From Lachnospiraceae bacterium (GTDB lineage Bacteria; Bacillota; Clostridia; Lachnospirales; Lachnospiraceae), in contig CAJTDX010000012.1 of assembly GCA_910575155.1 (NCBI GenBank), forward strand, positions 16,830 through 80,829: a stretch of 64,000 nucleotides of DNA. Direction: 5' to 3'. The position numbers and the translations under genes were made by a program. The stretch's first letter is position 1. Each line of letters begins with the position of its first letter. The notes below the pieces were generated by a model. That model was given only the letters and a program-made list of their open reading frames with translations. It made no database searches and was not told where the DNA came from. Below are positions 34,949 to 43,877 of the stretch, piece after piece.

Positions 34949-36922
34949 TCATTCAGAAGCAATCGTAAACTGATCCACCAATTCCTTCAAACCAGCCGCT
35001 TCTGCGGAAAGCTGCTCACTTGCGGCTGCGCCTTCCTCAGCAGTAGCGCTGTTGCTCTGCACAACAGCGGAAATCTGATTAATGCCCTCAGAAACCTGCT
35101 CAACCGACTCTGACTGCTCGTTCGATACTATGGCAATATGATCAATGGCATCAACCACAGACTGAATACTATTTACAACATCAAGCAGAACATCCGCCGT
35201 ATTCTGCGCAATTTCTGTACCGATATGTACTGCCTCCGTAGAATTGGCAATAAGCTCCGAAGTATTGTTGGCTGCCTCTGCAGATTTTCCCGCCAAATCG
35301 CGAACCTCCTCCGCAACTACTGCAAATCCCTTTCCGGCGCTGCCGGCCCTGGCCGCCTCCACTGCCGCGTTCAGGGCAAGTATATTGGTCTGGAATGCAA
35401 TATCATCGATTGTCTTAAGAATCTTCTCAATCTCATCAGAGCTGGACTGGATCCTTCCCATAGCCTCTACCAGATTCTGCATTTTCTGATTACACAGGAA
35501 TACCTCCTCACCAGTCTGATGCGTCTGGCTCCTGACATTTCGCGCCCCGTCCGCCGTGTCTTTAACTTCCTCGGAAATCATGCTGATGCGCGCTGCAAGT
35601 TCCTGTACTGAACTGGCCTGTTCCGCCGTTCCCTGACTAAGTGTCTGTGCGCTTGAGGATAATTGATGACTGGCATTCGCCACCCCTTCTGCCGACTGAT
35701 TAACCTGACGCATGGCATCGCTTAATTTAAGCCTCATATTGCGCATAGAATGCAAAATATCCTGAAAACTGCCGACATATACTTCCTCATGTTCTGTATG
35801 GACATTCAGATTCTGATTTGCCATCTCATTCAGCAGATAACTGATGTCATTTATAACGATACGCAGTCCCTCCACCAGAGACTCCGTTGACCTGACAAGC
35901 ACGCCTGTCTCATCTTTGTTGGTAATTTGGGGCATAGGTGTTTCCAGATCACCCTCCACAAGCAGCTTCATGCGTTTTACACATGCCTTCATAGGTCTGC
36001 CGATATTGAGCGCCAGAGCCAGCGCAACCACAACTGAAACCAATATGGAAACTACAATTACCGCAATATTGATAACCATTGCATCCCGCGTAGATGCCAG
36101 ATAATTGATCTGCGGCGCAGTCACCGCAATACTCCAGCCGTCTGTATCAAGCACAGGCGCATAGGCTGCAAACATTTTATCCTCCCCGTTTGTATAACTT
36201 CCGAAACCATTTTTTCCCGCGCGCATTTCAGAATGAATCGCCGCCAGCTCCTGCAGCGATGTATCTTTCTGAGCCTCGGCTTCTATATTCTGCACTGTGA
36301 TCGTGTCAAGCGTAATATCGGCAATCGTACTCCCAGACTTATTAATCATATAGGCCCTGCTGTTTTCTCCAATCTGAATAGCCGATACAATATCGTTCAA
36401 AAAGGTTTCATGCGGCACAAAATATACAACGCCAACAATAGACTTGCCATAATTACCCTCAGAATAAAGAGGCGCCGCTACCATAATAGACAGCTCTCCT
36501 GTAATCTTACTGATTAAGGGTTCTGAAACAAAAACATTTCCCTGCATGGCCTGACGGACATATTCACGGTCTGAATAATCATTTCCGTCAAAAATACTGA
36601 CGCCGTCCGCACCTACAATGTTTCCTCTCTGGAAATCGTGCATGGAAACACGCTCGTCAATAATCGCCTGTTTTTCTTCCACCGACACTTTGGGATCAGA
36701 AAGCTGCGGGATACACCCTGCCTCCATGACGACGTTTTTATACGCCTCCAGTTCCTGCTGCGCACATTCTGCCGCCAAAACTGCCGTCTGGCTCATCATC
36801 CGCTCTACTGTAGACATGGTATTATTGTAATTTAACATGATACTGGAAGATCCTGACGCGACCAATCCAATCATAACAGTAAGAATAAGACATACGGTGA
36901 TTTTGGTTCGAATGCTTTTCAT
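34949..36922 (-). CDS. Methyl-accepting chemotaxis protein
   Basis: A 657-aa transmembrane chemoreceptor. The first membrane segment is residues 9-31, then a periplasmic-side dCache-type double-Cache sensor (about 40-275; [22 protein letters not shown] is its conserved core). A second membrane segment (about 282-305), HAMP and a long coiled-coil signalling domain follow, with the CheA-contact hairpin [31 protein letters not shown]. It lacks a clear C-terminal CheR-tethering pentapeptide. The ligand is unknown; Cache sensors often bind amino acids or organic acids. It points to a motile host. Confidence 0.95.
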   Translation of the reverse strand: MKSIRTKITVCLILTVMIGLVASGSSSIMLNYNNTMSTVERMMSQTAVLAAECAQQELEAYKNVVMEAGCIPQLSDPKVSVEEKQAIIDERVSMHDFQRGNIVGADGVSIFDGNDYSDREYVRQAMQGNVFVSEPLISKITGELSIMVAAPLYSEGNYGKSIVGVVYFVPHETFLNDIVSAIQIGENSRAYMINKSGSTIADITLDTITVQNIEAEAQKDTSLQELAAIHSEMRAGKNGFGSYTNGEDKMFAAYAPVLDTDGWSIAVTAPQINYLASTRDAMVINIAVIVVSILVSVVVALALALNIGRPMKACVKRMKLLVEGDLETPMPQITNKDETGVLVRSTESLVEGLRIVINDISYLLNEMANQNLNVHTEHEEVYVGSFQDILHSMRNMRLKLSDAMRQVNQSAEGVANASHQLSSSAQTLSQGTAEQASSVQELAARISMISEEVKDTADGARNVRSQTHQTGEEVFLCNQKMQNLVEAMGRIQSSSDEIEKILKTIDDIAFQTNILALNAAVEAARAGSAGKGFAVVAEEVRDLAGKSAEAANNTSELIANSTEAVHIGTEIAQNTADVLLDVVNSIQSVVDAIDHIAIVSNEQSESVEQVSEGINQISAVVQSNSATAEEGAAASEQLSAEAAGLKELVDQFTIASE

Positions 36923-37633
36923 TTGAATGTTACCTCCTGCTCATATGGCTGAACTTATGAGATTTTCAGTCAAACCTGAATTATTTACGCATTCACAACG
37001 CTGTATGAATTGATTCTGTTTTTTACTGTGCTGACTGGTATCTGTATTATTTCCTGGAGCGCCTGAGACCTCTTTACAGATTTCTTTGACCAGGCAACTC
37101 ATTTATAATAAATTGAAAGACCTTTTTATACAACCGGCTCATTTTTACTTGAGCGTATAAAAACTCTGAAAATGCAGTAACCACTTAGCACAGAGCGCCC
37201 TTAAAAATTATTTGATAAATAATTCAGGATTAACATATTCAACCATTTCTACTTAATAATACCTATTATAAAAGTTACTATTCACGCTTGTCAACCACTA
37301 TCTGCCGTTCCATTATGACAGGTGTTCCAGAAAGATACAAAATTTCAAGCCTTCCTCTCAAAAAAGGCTTTCACGCACTGGATAAAACCAACAAATGTAT
37401 GTCAGGATATCAGGACATATTGCGCATCATTGACTTTCATAAATAAATATTCTACAATAACTGTAAACAAATGTTCAATTCCCAATGGATAATATCTCTC
37501 CTATCAAAAGAAACATTCATTACAGAGTGCATCCAATGCAGAAACATCGTGCAGACAGAATGGTTTGCTTCTGCCCGGGAATACTGCAAATATCCTGCCC
37601 ACTTCGGGCTGATTTTCAGAAAGGAGAATTATA
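36923..37633. other. Intergenic region (711 bp) without recognised gene
   Basis: It lies between the divergent chemoreceptor and CAP-protein genes. It holds an AT-rich perfect hairpin AATTATTT/AAATAATT (37206-37224) and an AAGGAG ribosome site just before 37634. Promoters of both genes should be here but none stands out. Confidence 0.4.
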
Positions 37634-40600
37634 ATGAAGAAAAAACGTATTTTAGCATGGATTACAGCAGCTTCCATATGCCTGACGTCTTTTATCGCTC
37701 CATATCCCGCTAAAACAGTCAGCGCTATGACAACTTTAGAAACGAATGTAACAACCGCTTCTGAAGACTGCACCATGTTAGGTGTTTATGGTTCCTATTA
37801 CAGCCAGGCACAGGATGGTTTAGACCGGATTAACGCGATTCGAAAAGAAGCCTGTGAAGACGGAAATGTTCCGGATCCCAGGCAGCCTGGCCGTACATTG
37901 ACTTCGGCTGATTATGTGCCAATTAAATGGTCTGCTGATTTAGAGCGCATCGCCCGGATTCGGGCCGCAGAAGGAGGACTGGCCTTCGGTTTTTTAGCGT
38001 CCGGCCATAACCGCCTGAATGGCAAAGGTACCTTCTCTATCAGCTATAACGGAATCTTTTCAAGCGCGGAAAATCTTGCTTATAACCGGGGAACCAGTAT
38101 GGTCAGCGGTATTGATCAATGGTACAGCGAAAAATCTGATTGGGTGAATCAGACGGCTAACGCAGTGACCGGACATTATACAAGTATGATAAACCCGAAT
38201 TATACATATGTCGGCCTTGGCGATTTTTATACAGAGGAATCATCTTATCCAAATACTCTGGCCGGAGAATTTTCTGCCAGTTCCCAGAATCTGGATCAGA
38301 CCATGCAGGATGCGCCAGCTGATGTCATGCAGAAAATCGAGGTGAAAAATTCTTATATTAAGGGCCATACTTTAGATGGCATTACCACCATTTATACTGA
38401 CAAAACAACGGTACTGACACCAAAAGCCAGCCTGGAAAACGGCTCGAAAAGCCATAAATTATGGACGCTTGACCCTGTAACTTATACATCCTCTAATACG
38501 GAGGCTGCCACTGTAACAGACGACGGCGTTGTAACCGGCCGCAAGAACGGAGAGACCGTCATTACTGCCCAGTCAAATGGCAATGTACTCGCAGGCACAA
38601 CAATTACGGTAAAATGCGGACATACCAAAGAATTACTGTCCAGCACTCTTCCTACCTGTACAACTGAAGGGTCAAAAATATATCGCTGTGACACCTGCGG
38701 GGAATCCATAGAACAAAAAATTCCAAAAGCAGCACATAATTACATTTATGGCGACGCAGATTCAGAAGGATATCGCACAGGCGTATGTTCTGTCTGTCAG
38801 GATACCTTAAAAATTATTCCGCCCACGACATATAAGTTATGGTGGAGAAACAGTACATCCGATTCTGGCAGCTATTCTTCCCTTTTTCCAGGTTCAAACC
38901 CGGTTAACTCCATCATCTATTGCTGGATTAATGAAGTTGACGGTGATAAAGATTATCAGGATATGATCATACAGTCCTCAGATGAATCGGTTATTTCCGT
39001 CCCGGAAACCGTCATGCCAAATTCAGCCAACAATCAACTGCACGTACTTGCACCCGGAATTACAACACTTACCATTTACCCGAAATATAATCCTGCCCTG
39101 AGCAAAACTCTGACGGTACGAATCGGCGACTCCCAAAGTGTAGACCTTTCTACTGCAGACATCGAACTTTCTCAGTTATCTTATATTTATACTGGAAAAG
39201 CATGTACTCCTGATGTCAGTGTTTCTTACCATGATGTTCTCCTGAAAGCGGGCACGGACTATACCGTAACTTATGAGAATAATACGGAAATTGGCACTGC
39301 CACAGTAATCATTACAGGCGCCGGCATTTTTAGCGGATCCATCCGCAGGAATTTTACCATTACAGATGCTTCCAATCCTGATCCCGAGACAAAGAATATT
39401 TCCGATTGCATCATTACGGTCTTTCCTGATTCCTTTGTCTTTGACGGCTCTCCTAAGACTCCAAACGTTACCGTAAAAGACGGTGATAAATACTTAACAA
39501 ACGACATTGATTTTTCTCTTTCTTACTCGGATAACATCAATGTCGGTACTGCAAATGTTATCGTTACTGGTAAAGGGGCTTATACTGGTACCGTCACTAA
39601 GAATTTTACCATTACAGATGCTTCCAATCCTGATCCGGAGACGAAGCCTATTTCCGATTGCATCATTACGCTTTCTCCTGATTCCTTTGTCTTTGACGGC
39701 TCTCCTAAGACTCCAAACGTCACCGTAAAAGACGGTGATAAATACTTAACAAACGACATTGATTTTTCTCTTTCTTACTCGGATAACATCAATGTCGGTA
39801 CTGCAAATGTTATCGTTACTGGTAAAGGGGCTTATACTGGTACCGTCACTAAGAATTTTACCATTACAGATGCTTCCAATCCTGATCCGGAGACGAAGCC
39901 TATTTCCGATTGCATCATTACGCTTTCTCCTGATTCCTTTGTCTTTGACGGCTCTCCTAAGACCCCGGATGTCACTGTAAAAGACGGTGATAAATACTTA
40001 ACAAACAACATTGATTTCTCTCTTTCTTTCTCAGATAATATCAATGTCGGTACTGCAAATGTTATCGTTACCGGTAAAGGATCTTATTCTGGTACTACCA
40101 CTAAAACTTTCACCATTACAGATGCTTCCAATCCTGATCCGGAGACAAAGCCTATTTCCGATTGCATCATTACGCTTTCTCCTGATTCCTTTGTCTTTGA
40201 CGGTACTCCTAAGACCCCGGATGTCACTGTAAAAGACGGTGATAAATACTTAACAAACAACATTGATTTCTCTCTTTCTTACTCGGATAACATCAATGTC
40301 GGTACTGCAAATGTTATCGTTACTGGTAAAGGATCTTATTCTGGTACTACCACTAAAACTTTTACCATTACAAATGCTTCCAATCCTGATCCAGAGACAA
40401 AGCCTATTTCCGATTGCCTTATTACCATCACTCCTGGTTCCTATATCTTTGACGGCGCTCCTAAGACTCCAAATGTCACCGTAAAAGACGGTGATAAAAC
40501 CCTGACAAAAGACATTGATTTCTCTCTTTCTTACTCGGATAACATTAATGTTGGCACTGCAAAAATCATCATTACCGGAAAGGGATCGTATACAGGAACA

Positions 40601-40996
40601 GTTACTAAGAATTTTACCATTACTAAACCAGATTCTGCAAAACCAGACACAACAAAACCAGAAGTGAAAGAACTGTCGAAATGTACAATAACATTAAGTT
40701 CTTCCTCCTATATTTATGACGGAAAACCAAAGACACCGACCGTCATTGTCAAAGATGGAAACAAAACTCTGGCAGAAAACAAGGATTACACTTTCTATTA
40801 TAAAAATAATACCAATGCCGGCACCGCGGAACTAACTGTTACAGGAAAAGGAACTTACAAAGGAGAAGTAACAAAATTCTTTACTATTACAATCAAAACA
40901 GGCACGTTCCATAAATCCGGCTCATATCAGTATAAAGTCACAGATACATCTGCGGTGTCCATAACCGGGATAAAAAATAGTAAAGTAAAAAAGTAA
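37634..40996 (+). CDS. Secreted CAP/SCP-domain protein with tandem MBG-like repeats
   Basis: A 1120-aa exported protein. A signal peptide (KKKRILAWITAASICLTS, cleavage near 31) is followed by a CAP/SCP domain (about 55-230; SADLERIARIRAAEGG, SGHNRL, NLAYNRG). A Big_2-like domain (about 235-325) follows, then a Cys-rich segment with two CxxC pairs (YRCDTCGES, GVCSVCQDT). Seven Ig-like beta-sandwich repeats come next, five nearly identical (84 residues each). The stop at 40994-40996 comes directly after an A AAA AAG slippery heptamer, and the leucine-rich-repeat domain continues in the -1 frame. It is likely a surface or secreted adhesin-like protein. AAGGAG precedes the start. Confidence 0.9.
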   Translation: MKKKRILAWITAASICLTSFIAPYPAKTVSAMTTLETNVTTASEDCTMLGVYGSYYSQAQDGLDRINAIRKEACEDGNVPDPRQPGRTLTSADYVPIKWSADLERIARIRAAEGGLAFGFLASGHNRLNGKGTFSISYNGIFSSAENLAYNRGTSMVSGIDQWYSEKSDWVNQTANAVTGHYTSMINPNYTYVGLGDFYTEESSYPNTLAGEFSASSQNLDQTMQDAPADVMQKIEVKNSYIKGHTLDGITTIYTDKTTVLTPKASLENGSKSHKLWTLDPVTYTSSNTEAATVTDDGVVTGRKNGETVITAQSNGNVLAGTTITVKCGHTKELLSSTLPTCTTEGSKIYRCDTCGESIEQKIPKAAHNYIYGDADSEGYRTGVCSVCQDTLKIIPPTTYKLWWRNSTSDSGSYSSLFPGSNPVNSIIYCWINEVDGDKDYQDMIIQSSDESVISVPETVMPNSANNQLHVLAPGITTLTIYPKYNPALSKTLTVRIGDSQSVDLSTADIELSQLSYIYTGKACTPDVSVSYHDVLLKAGTDYTVTYENNTEIGTATVIITGAGIFSGSIRRNFTITDASNPDPETKNISDCIITVFPDSFVFDGSPKTPNVTVKDGDKYLTNDIDFSLSYSDNINVGTANVIVTGKGAYTGTVTKNFTITDASNPDPETKPISDCIITLSPDSFVFDGSPKTPNVTVKDGDKYLTNDIDFSLSYSDNINVGTANVIVTGKGAYTGTVTKNFTITDASNPDPETKPISDCIITLSPDSFVFDGSPKTPDVTVKDGDKYLTNNIDFSLSFSDNINVGTANVIVTGKGSYSGTTTKTFTITDASNPDPETKPISDCIITLSPDSFVFDGTPKTPDVTVKDGDKYLTNNIDFSLSYSDNINVGTANVIVTGKGSYSGTTTKTFTITNASNPDPETKPISDCLITITPGSYIFDGAPKTPNVTVKDGDKTLTKDIDFSLSYSDNINVGTAKIIITGKGSYTGTVTKNFTITKPDSAKPDTTKPEVKELSKCTITLSSSSYIYDGKPKTPTVIVKDGNKTLAENKDYTFYYKNNTNAGTAELTVTGKGTYKGEVTKFFTITIKTGTFHKSGSYQYKVTDTSAVSITGIKNSKVKK
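39359..40618 (+). repeat. Five 252-bp tandem repeats in the CAP-protein gene
   Basis: Units start at 39359, 39611, 39863, 40115 and 40367 (all ATTACA-ATGCTTCC-like). They encode 84-residue Ig-like modules beginning ITDASNPDPETK. Units 1-3 are almost identical at DNA level while 4-5 differ slightly, which suggests recent expansion. Older, diverged copies flank them on both sides. Confidence 0.95.
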
Positions 40997-41034
40997 AAGT
41001 TCCCAAAACAGTGAATATTGGCGGGAAAACTTTT
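40987..41034 (+). promoter_or_regulatory. Candidate -1 ribosomal frameshift signal
   Basis: The in-frame heptamer A AAA AAG (40987-40993) is followed at once by TAA. A stem-loop pairs 40995-41004 (AAAAGTTCCC) with 41023-41034 (GGG, two-base bulge, AACTTTT). A -1 slip continues as V-K-V-P-K-T into the leucine-rich-repeat frame. The stem begins closer to the slip site than the usual 5-8 bases, so a simple indel in the A-run is the rival explanation. Confidence 0.5.
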
Positions 41035-41388
41035 AAAGTAACCGCTATCTCCGAGAATGCGTTCAAGAACAACAAACAAATCACAAACATTCAGATTGGA
41101 GATCATGTAAAGACTATTGGTAAATCCGCGTTTGAAAAATGCTCAAAAGTTACCACAATAAACCTTGGAACGGGCGTTACAGAACTCGGCAGCAATGCGT
41201 TCAAAAACTGCAAGAAACTGAATACTATAACCATAAAATCCACGAAACTGCAAAAAGTTGGAAAAAATGCACTGAAAGGAATCAAGGCTGCTGCAAAAAT
41301 AAAGGTACCTGCCAGAAAACTGCAAAAATATAAGAAGTTGTTCAAAAATAAGGGGCAGGGAAAAAGAGTGAAGATTCTAAAACAGTAA
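41011..41388 (+). CDS. BspA-type leucine-rich repeat domain (-1 frame continuation)
   Basis: A 125-aa open frame of LRR_5 repeats (ISENAFKNNKQITNIQIGDHV, IGKSAFEKCSKVTTINLGTG, LGSNAFKNCKKLNTITIKS) with a basic C-terminus. The frame is open from 40993, so its real beginning is the -1 continuation of the CAP protein rather than the internal GTG at 41011. There is no ribosome site before 41011 and no signal peptide. A separate gene is therefore unlikely; it is either made by frameshifting (full protein about 1250 aa) or is the cut-off end of a frameshifted gene. Confidence 0.75.
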   Translation: MNIGGKTFKVTAISENAFKNNKQITNIQIGDHVKTIGKSAFEKCSKVTTINLGTGVTELGSNAFKNCKKLNTITIKSTKLQKVGKNALKGIKAAAKIKVPARKLQKYKKLFKNKGQGKRVKILKQ

Positions 41389-41491
41389 TTCGATGTATCT
41401 GAAATGATTAAAGCGACATATTTGCATGACAGTTATTTTTTACTCTGGCTGCAGCGCATAGTTTTTTGATGATCAGAAAAGGAGATGTCTC

Positions 41492-42028
41492 ATGAACAAA
41501 CTAATTTTATATATTGCGATGTCTTTAGACGGATATATTGCTGAAAAAGATGGTACTATCAGTTTTTTAGACGAAACGCCAAGTCCTTCGCCTGATCTTG
41601 GTTATGAAAATTTCTACAATTCCTTACAGGCGATTATACTTGGAGGAAAAACATATCGTCAAATAAAAAATGAGCTTTCACCTGACGAATGGCCCTATGA
41701 GGGAATGGCCTGCTACGTATGCACACGTCAGCAGCACCAACATGATCCGAACGTCCAATTCACATCCTTACCGCCAGGTCGGCAGTTACTGGATTTAATT
41801 TCCGAGAAACACTCCGGAAATATTTGGCTTATGGGTGGAGGAGAGATCATCCGTTGTTTTATGTGCGAGAATCTGATTGATACATATTACATTTACATTT
41901 TGCCAACTGTCCTTGGAAGCGGAATCCCACTTTTCCCCGCAGGATTCCCCAAAACCAATCTTAAATTAGAAAGCTGCAAAAATATCGGGGAAGTTGTTGA
42001 ACTGATTTACCAGAAGAATACTTATTGA
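41492..42028 (+). CDS. DHFR/RibD-like reductase
   Basis: A 178-aa protein of the RibD C-terminal (dihydrofolate-reductase fold) family. LYIAMSLDGYIAEKDGTISFLDE, AIILGGKTYRQIKN, IWLMGGGEIIRCFM and YIYILPTVLGSGIPLFP are the standard motifs, including the Gly-rich NADPH loop. No deaminase domain is present and no riboflavin genes adjoin, so it is a stand-alone reductase of unknown substrate. AAGGAGATG precedes the start. Confidence 0.9.
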   Translation: MNKLILYIAMSLDGYIAEKDGTISFLDETPSPSPDLGYENFYNSLQAIILGGKTYRQIKNELSPDEWPYEGMACYVCTRQQHQHDPNVQFTSLPPGRQLLDLISEKHSGNIWLMGGGEIIRCFMCENLIDTYYIYILPTVLGSGIPLFPAGFPKTNLKLESCKNIGEVVELIYQKNTY

Positions 42029-42066
42029 GGCTGACACGGCGCTGTATATACGCCTTGTCCCCTGAT

Positions 42067-42119
42067 GAAAACCGTCCTGCGCTTGCGGCTTCACGTCACG
42101 CAATCACAAGACGGTTTTC
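42067..42119. terminator. Bidirectional terminator
   Basis: GAAAACCGTC (42067-42076) pairs with GACGGTTTTC (42110-42119) between the convergent reductase and GNAT genes. The loop holds a further TGCG/CGCA pairing. Confidence 0.6.
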
Positions 42120-42123
42120 CTGC

Positions 42124-42714
42124 TTACGGATTTGTTCCGCTGTTATCTGTCTTTTTTCTCATAATAAAAAACCACCCCTGTTTTCTATAAAGTTCAAATC
42201 CATATTCTTCATAGAGTCTGACTGGTCCTCTGTATTGATAAGTCCGCTTCGTATCTGAAAACGGATACCCTTCAACAAACAAGTATCCCTCTTCTTTTGC
42301 ATCTGCCAGGAACCTTTCCATGACAATTTTTGCGATTCCTTTTCCACGGTAAGCCGGAGCAATATCCATACAGTATAAAACCTTTATATTTCCCTTTTCA
42401 ATCTTATCTGTCAAAAATTCTTCGTCTGCACACACCGGACCATAATCGAACTTATCACCGGCATTACACCATCCAATAACCCGATCGCCTTCGTAAATAA
42501 GATAGCCCGTCATAATGCCCTGTCGGACAAGCTCTTTTGCTTTCCGCCGTCGATCTTCTTTTCGAACGCACTTCTCATCTTCTTCTTTGCTCAGATGGCT
42601 CTGTAGACAATAACAGGCAGACCATTCTTCGTGATCTGAAAATGCATCATTATCAAAATAATATAAAAAATCATCCTCCATTTCGGGTGTCAGTTTCTTT
42701 ATACAAATATCCAT
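42124..42714 (-). CDS. GNAT N-acetyltransferase
   Basis: A 196-aa GNAT with a Cys/acid-rich N-terminal extension (EEWSACYCLQSHLSKEEDEKCV). The acetyl-CoA site is CMDIAPAYRGKGIAKIVMERFLADAK. The C-terminal RLYEEYGFELYRKQGWFFIMRK closes the fold. It is a common small GNAT group of Firmicutes with unknown substrate. It faces the reductase gene convergently. Confidence 0.88.
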   Translation of the reverse strand: MDICIKKLTPEMEDDFLYYFDNDAFSDHEEWSACYCLQSHLSKEEDEKCVRKEDRRRKAKELVRQGIMTGYLIYEGDRVIGWCNAGDKFDYGPVCADEEFLTDKIEKGNIKVLYCMDIAPAYRGKGIAKIVMERFLADAKEEGYLFVEGYPFSDTKRTYQYRGPVRLYEEYGFELYRKQGWFFIMRKKTDNSGTNP

Positions 42715-42857
42715 ATCTATCTCCTTTTGTTCTCTGTCGCAGACTTCTTAAATTTAAAACGCAATTATTCTGTCTGGCAGTTGAAGCCAGATATGCTCAT
42801 CATACATATACCCCTGACAACATGGACTGCCAGCATATTACCATTATTTTAAAAAAT

Positions 42858-42896
42858 GCCTTTTGGCAAGAATAAATATCAAACTTACCAAAAGGC
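42858..42896. terminator. Bidirectional terminator after Cys/His repeat gene
   Basis: GCCTTTTGG (42858-42866) pairs with CCAAAAGGC (42888-42896), with T-rich tails on both sides. It lies 10 bp beyond the stop of the gene starting at 43535. Confidence 0.7.
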
Positions 42897-42905
42897 GTTT
42901 TTTAT

Positions 42906-43535
42906 TTAATAACAATTTACTGTTGAATGACCGTAATAGTAATCTCCATGATGTTTATGTCTTTTGGTCTTTTTGCAGTTTGGAACTGTACACTGACTAT
43001 AGGTTGTGCTTCCATTGGAATGACCATAATAACGTTTCCCATTATGGACATGTTTCTTTGTCCTGCTGCAGCCCGCTACTGTACACTGACTGTAAGTAAT
43101 ATAATTGCTTGAATGTCCATAATAATATGTTCCGTTATGTCTGTGTCTCTTCGTCCTGCTGCAGCCTGATACCGTACACTGACTGTATACCCTGCGTCCA
43201 TTGGAATGGCCGCAATAATAGCTGCCATTGTGAGCATGAGTTCCTGTCTTCCTGCAGTTCTGCACTGTGCATTGACTGTAGGTCACGCAGACGCCGGAAT
43301 GTCCCTCATAGTAAGTTGATCCATGACGATGCTCTCCTGTATGGCTGCACCCCGACTGATGACAGGGAGTATACGGCGCGCTTGGCGCATTTGGCGCACT
43401 TGGCACATTTTGATAATGATGTCCGCCGCCACCTCCGCCATGCCCGTGACCATGTGCCATAGCCGCTGACGGATTCAGCAGAACAGTTATGGCAACAGCA
43501 AAAATAAAAATGTTCCTTCTCAATTTGTTTTTCAT
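42906..43535 (-). CDS. Secreted Cys/His tandem-repeat protein
   Basis: A 209-aa exported protein. The signal peptide is KNKLRRNIFIFAVAITVLL with cleavage near AMA, followed by a His/Gly-rich stretch (HGHGHGGGGGGHH) and a Ser/Ala/Pro linker. Five repeats follow at about 31-residue spacing, each of the form C-x4-C-x2-T-x2-H-x-H ... YY-x-GHS. The Cys and His spacing looks like small metal-binding modules; this function is inferred. No family name is secure. ATG 43535 is chosen because GGAGGG lies ahead. It is monocistronic, with terminators on both sides. Confidence 0.8.
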   Translation of the reverse strand: MKNKLRRNIFIFAVAITVLLNPSAAMAHGHGHGGGGGGHHYQNVPSAPNAPSAPYTPCHQSGCSHTGEHRHGSTYYEGHSGVCVTYSQCTVQNCRKTGTHAHNGSYYCGHSNGRRVYSQCTVSGCSRTKRHRHNGTYYYGHSSNYITYSQCTVAGCSRTKKHVHNGKRYYGHSNGSTTYSQCTVPNCKKTKRHKHHGDYYYGHSTVNCY

Positions 43536-43710
43536 TTTACCCTCCATTTCTCTTCACTGCCAACTTGCTATCATAACTGTAACATAGTAATATATATCTT
43601 TCAATAGCGCTTTCCAGAATAATGAAAATAATGTTTACAAATTATTACAAAAAGTGTCATAATTTGACCCGCTCGATTGTTACTATATTGGAGTATAATT
43701 TATATATATT

Positions 43711-43743
43711 GAGCTGTCGCACAAAGTAATTCGTGCGCAGCTC
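43711..43743 (+). terminator. Terminator-like hairpin in intergenic region
   Basis: GAGCTG-CGCAC (43711-43722) pairs with GTGCGCAGCTC (43733-43743), followed by ATTTTTTAT on the plus strand. TATAAT lies 18 bases upstream (43694-43699), so a short plus-strand RNA is conceivable but unsupported. It is in the 342-bp gap 43536-43877. Confidence 0.5.
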
Positions 43744-43834
43744 ATTTTTTATATCAAGAATACGTAAGTGTCAAACAAATTTTCTTTCCGCCAGCTTGCT
43801 GACATATTTTATTTGTAAGCCCGAGTGCATAACA

Positions 43835-43868
43835 AACCGAAAAGTCAAATAAATTCAACTTTCCGGTT
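43835..43868 (-). terminator. Terminator of the wzz-like gene
   Basis: An 11-bp stem AACCGAAAAGT (43835-43845) with ACTTTCCGGTT (43858-43868) lies 10 bp after the minus-strand stop at 43878. Confidence 0.65.
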
Positions 43869-43877
43869 TCATCTTAA

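Noticed and set aside
39507..40484. Series of 73-aa frames inside the CAP-protein repeats
   Set aside because: These are out-of-frame shadows repeated with the 252-bp unit.
39359..40618. Regular repeats considered as CRISPR
   Set aside because: They are 252-bp in-frame protein repeats without spacers.
43667..43743. Small RNA gene with promoter and terminator on the plus strand
   Set aside because: A TATAAT and a terminator exist, but no -35 box at acceptable spacing was found and there is no known family.
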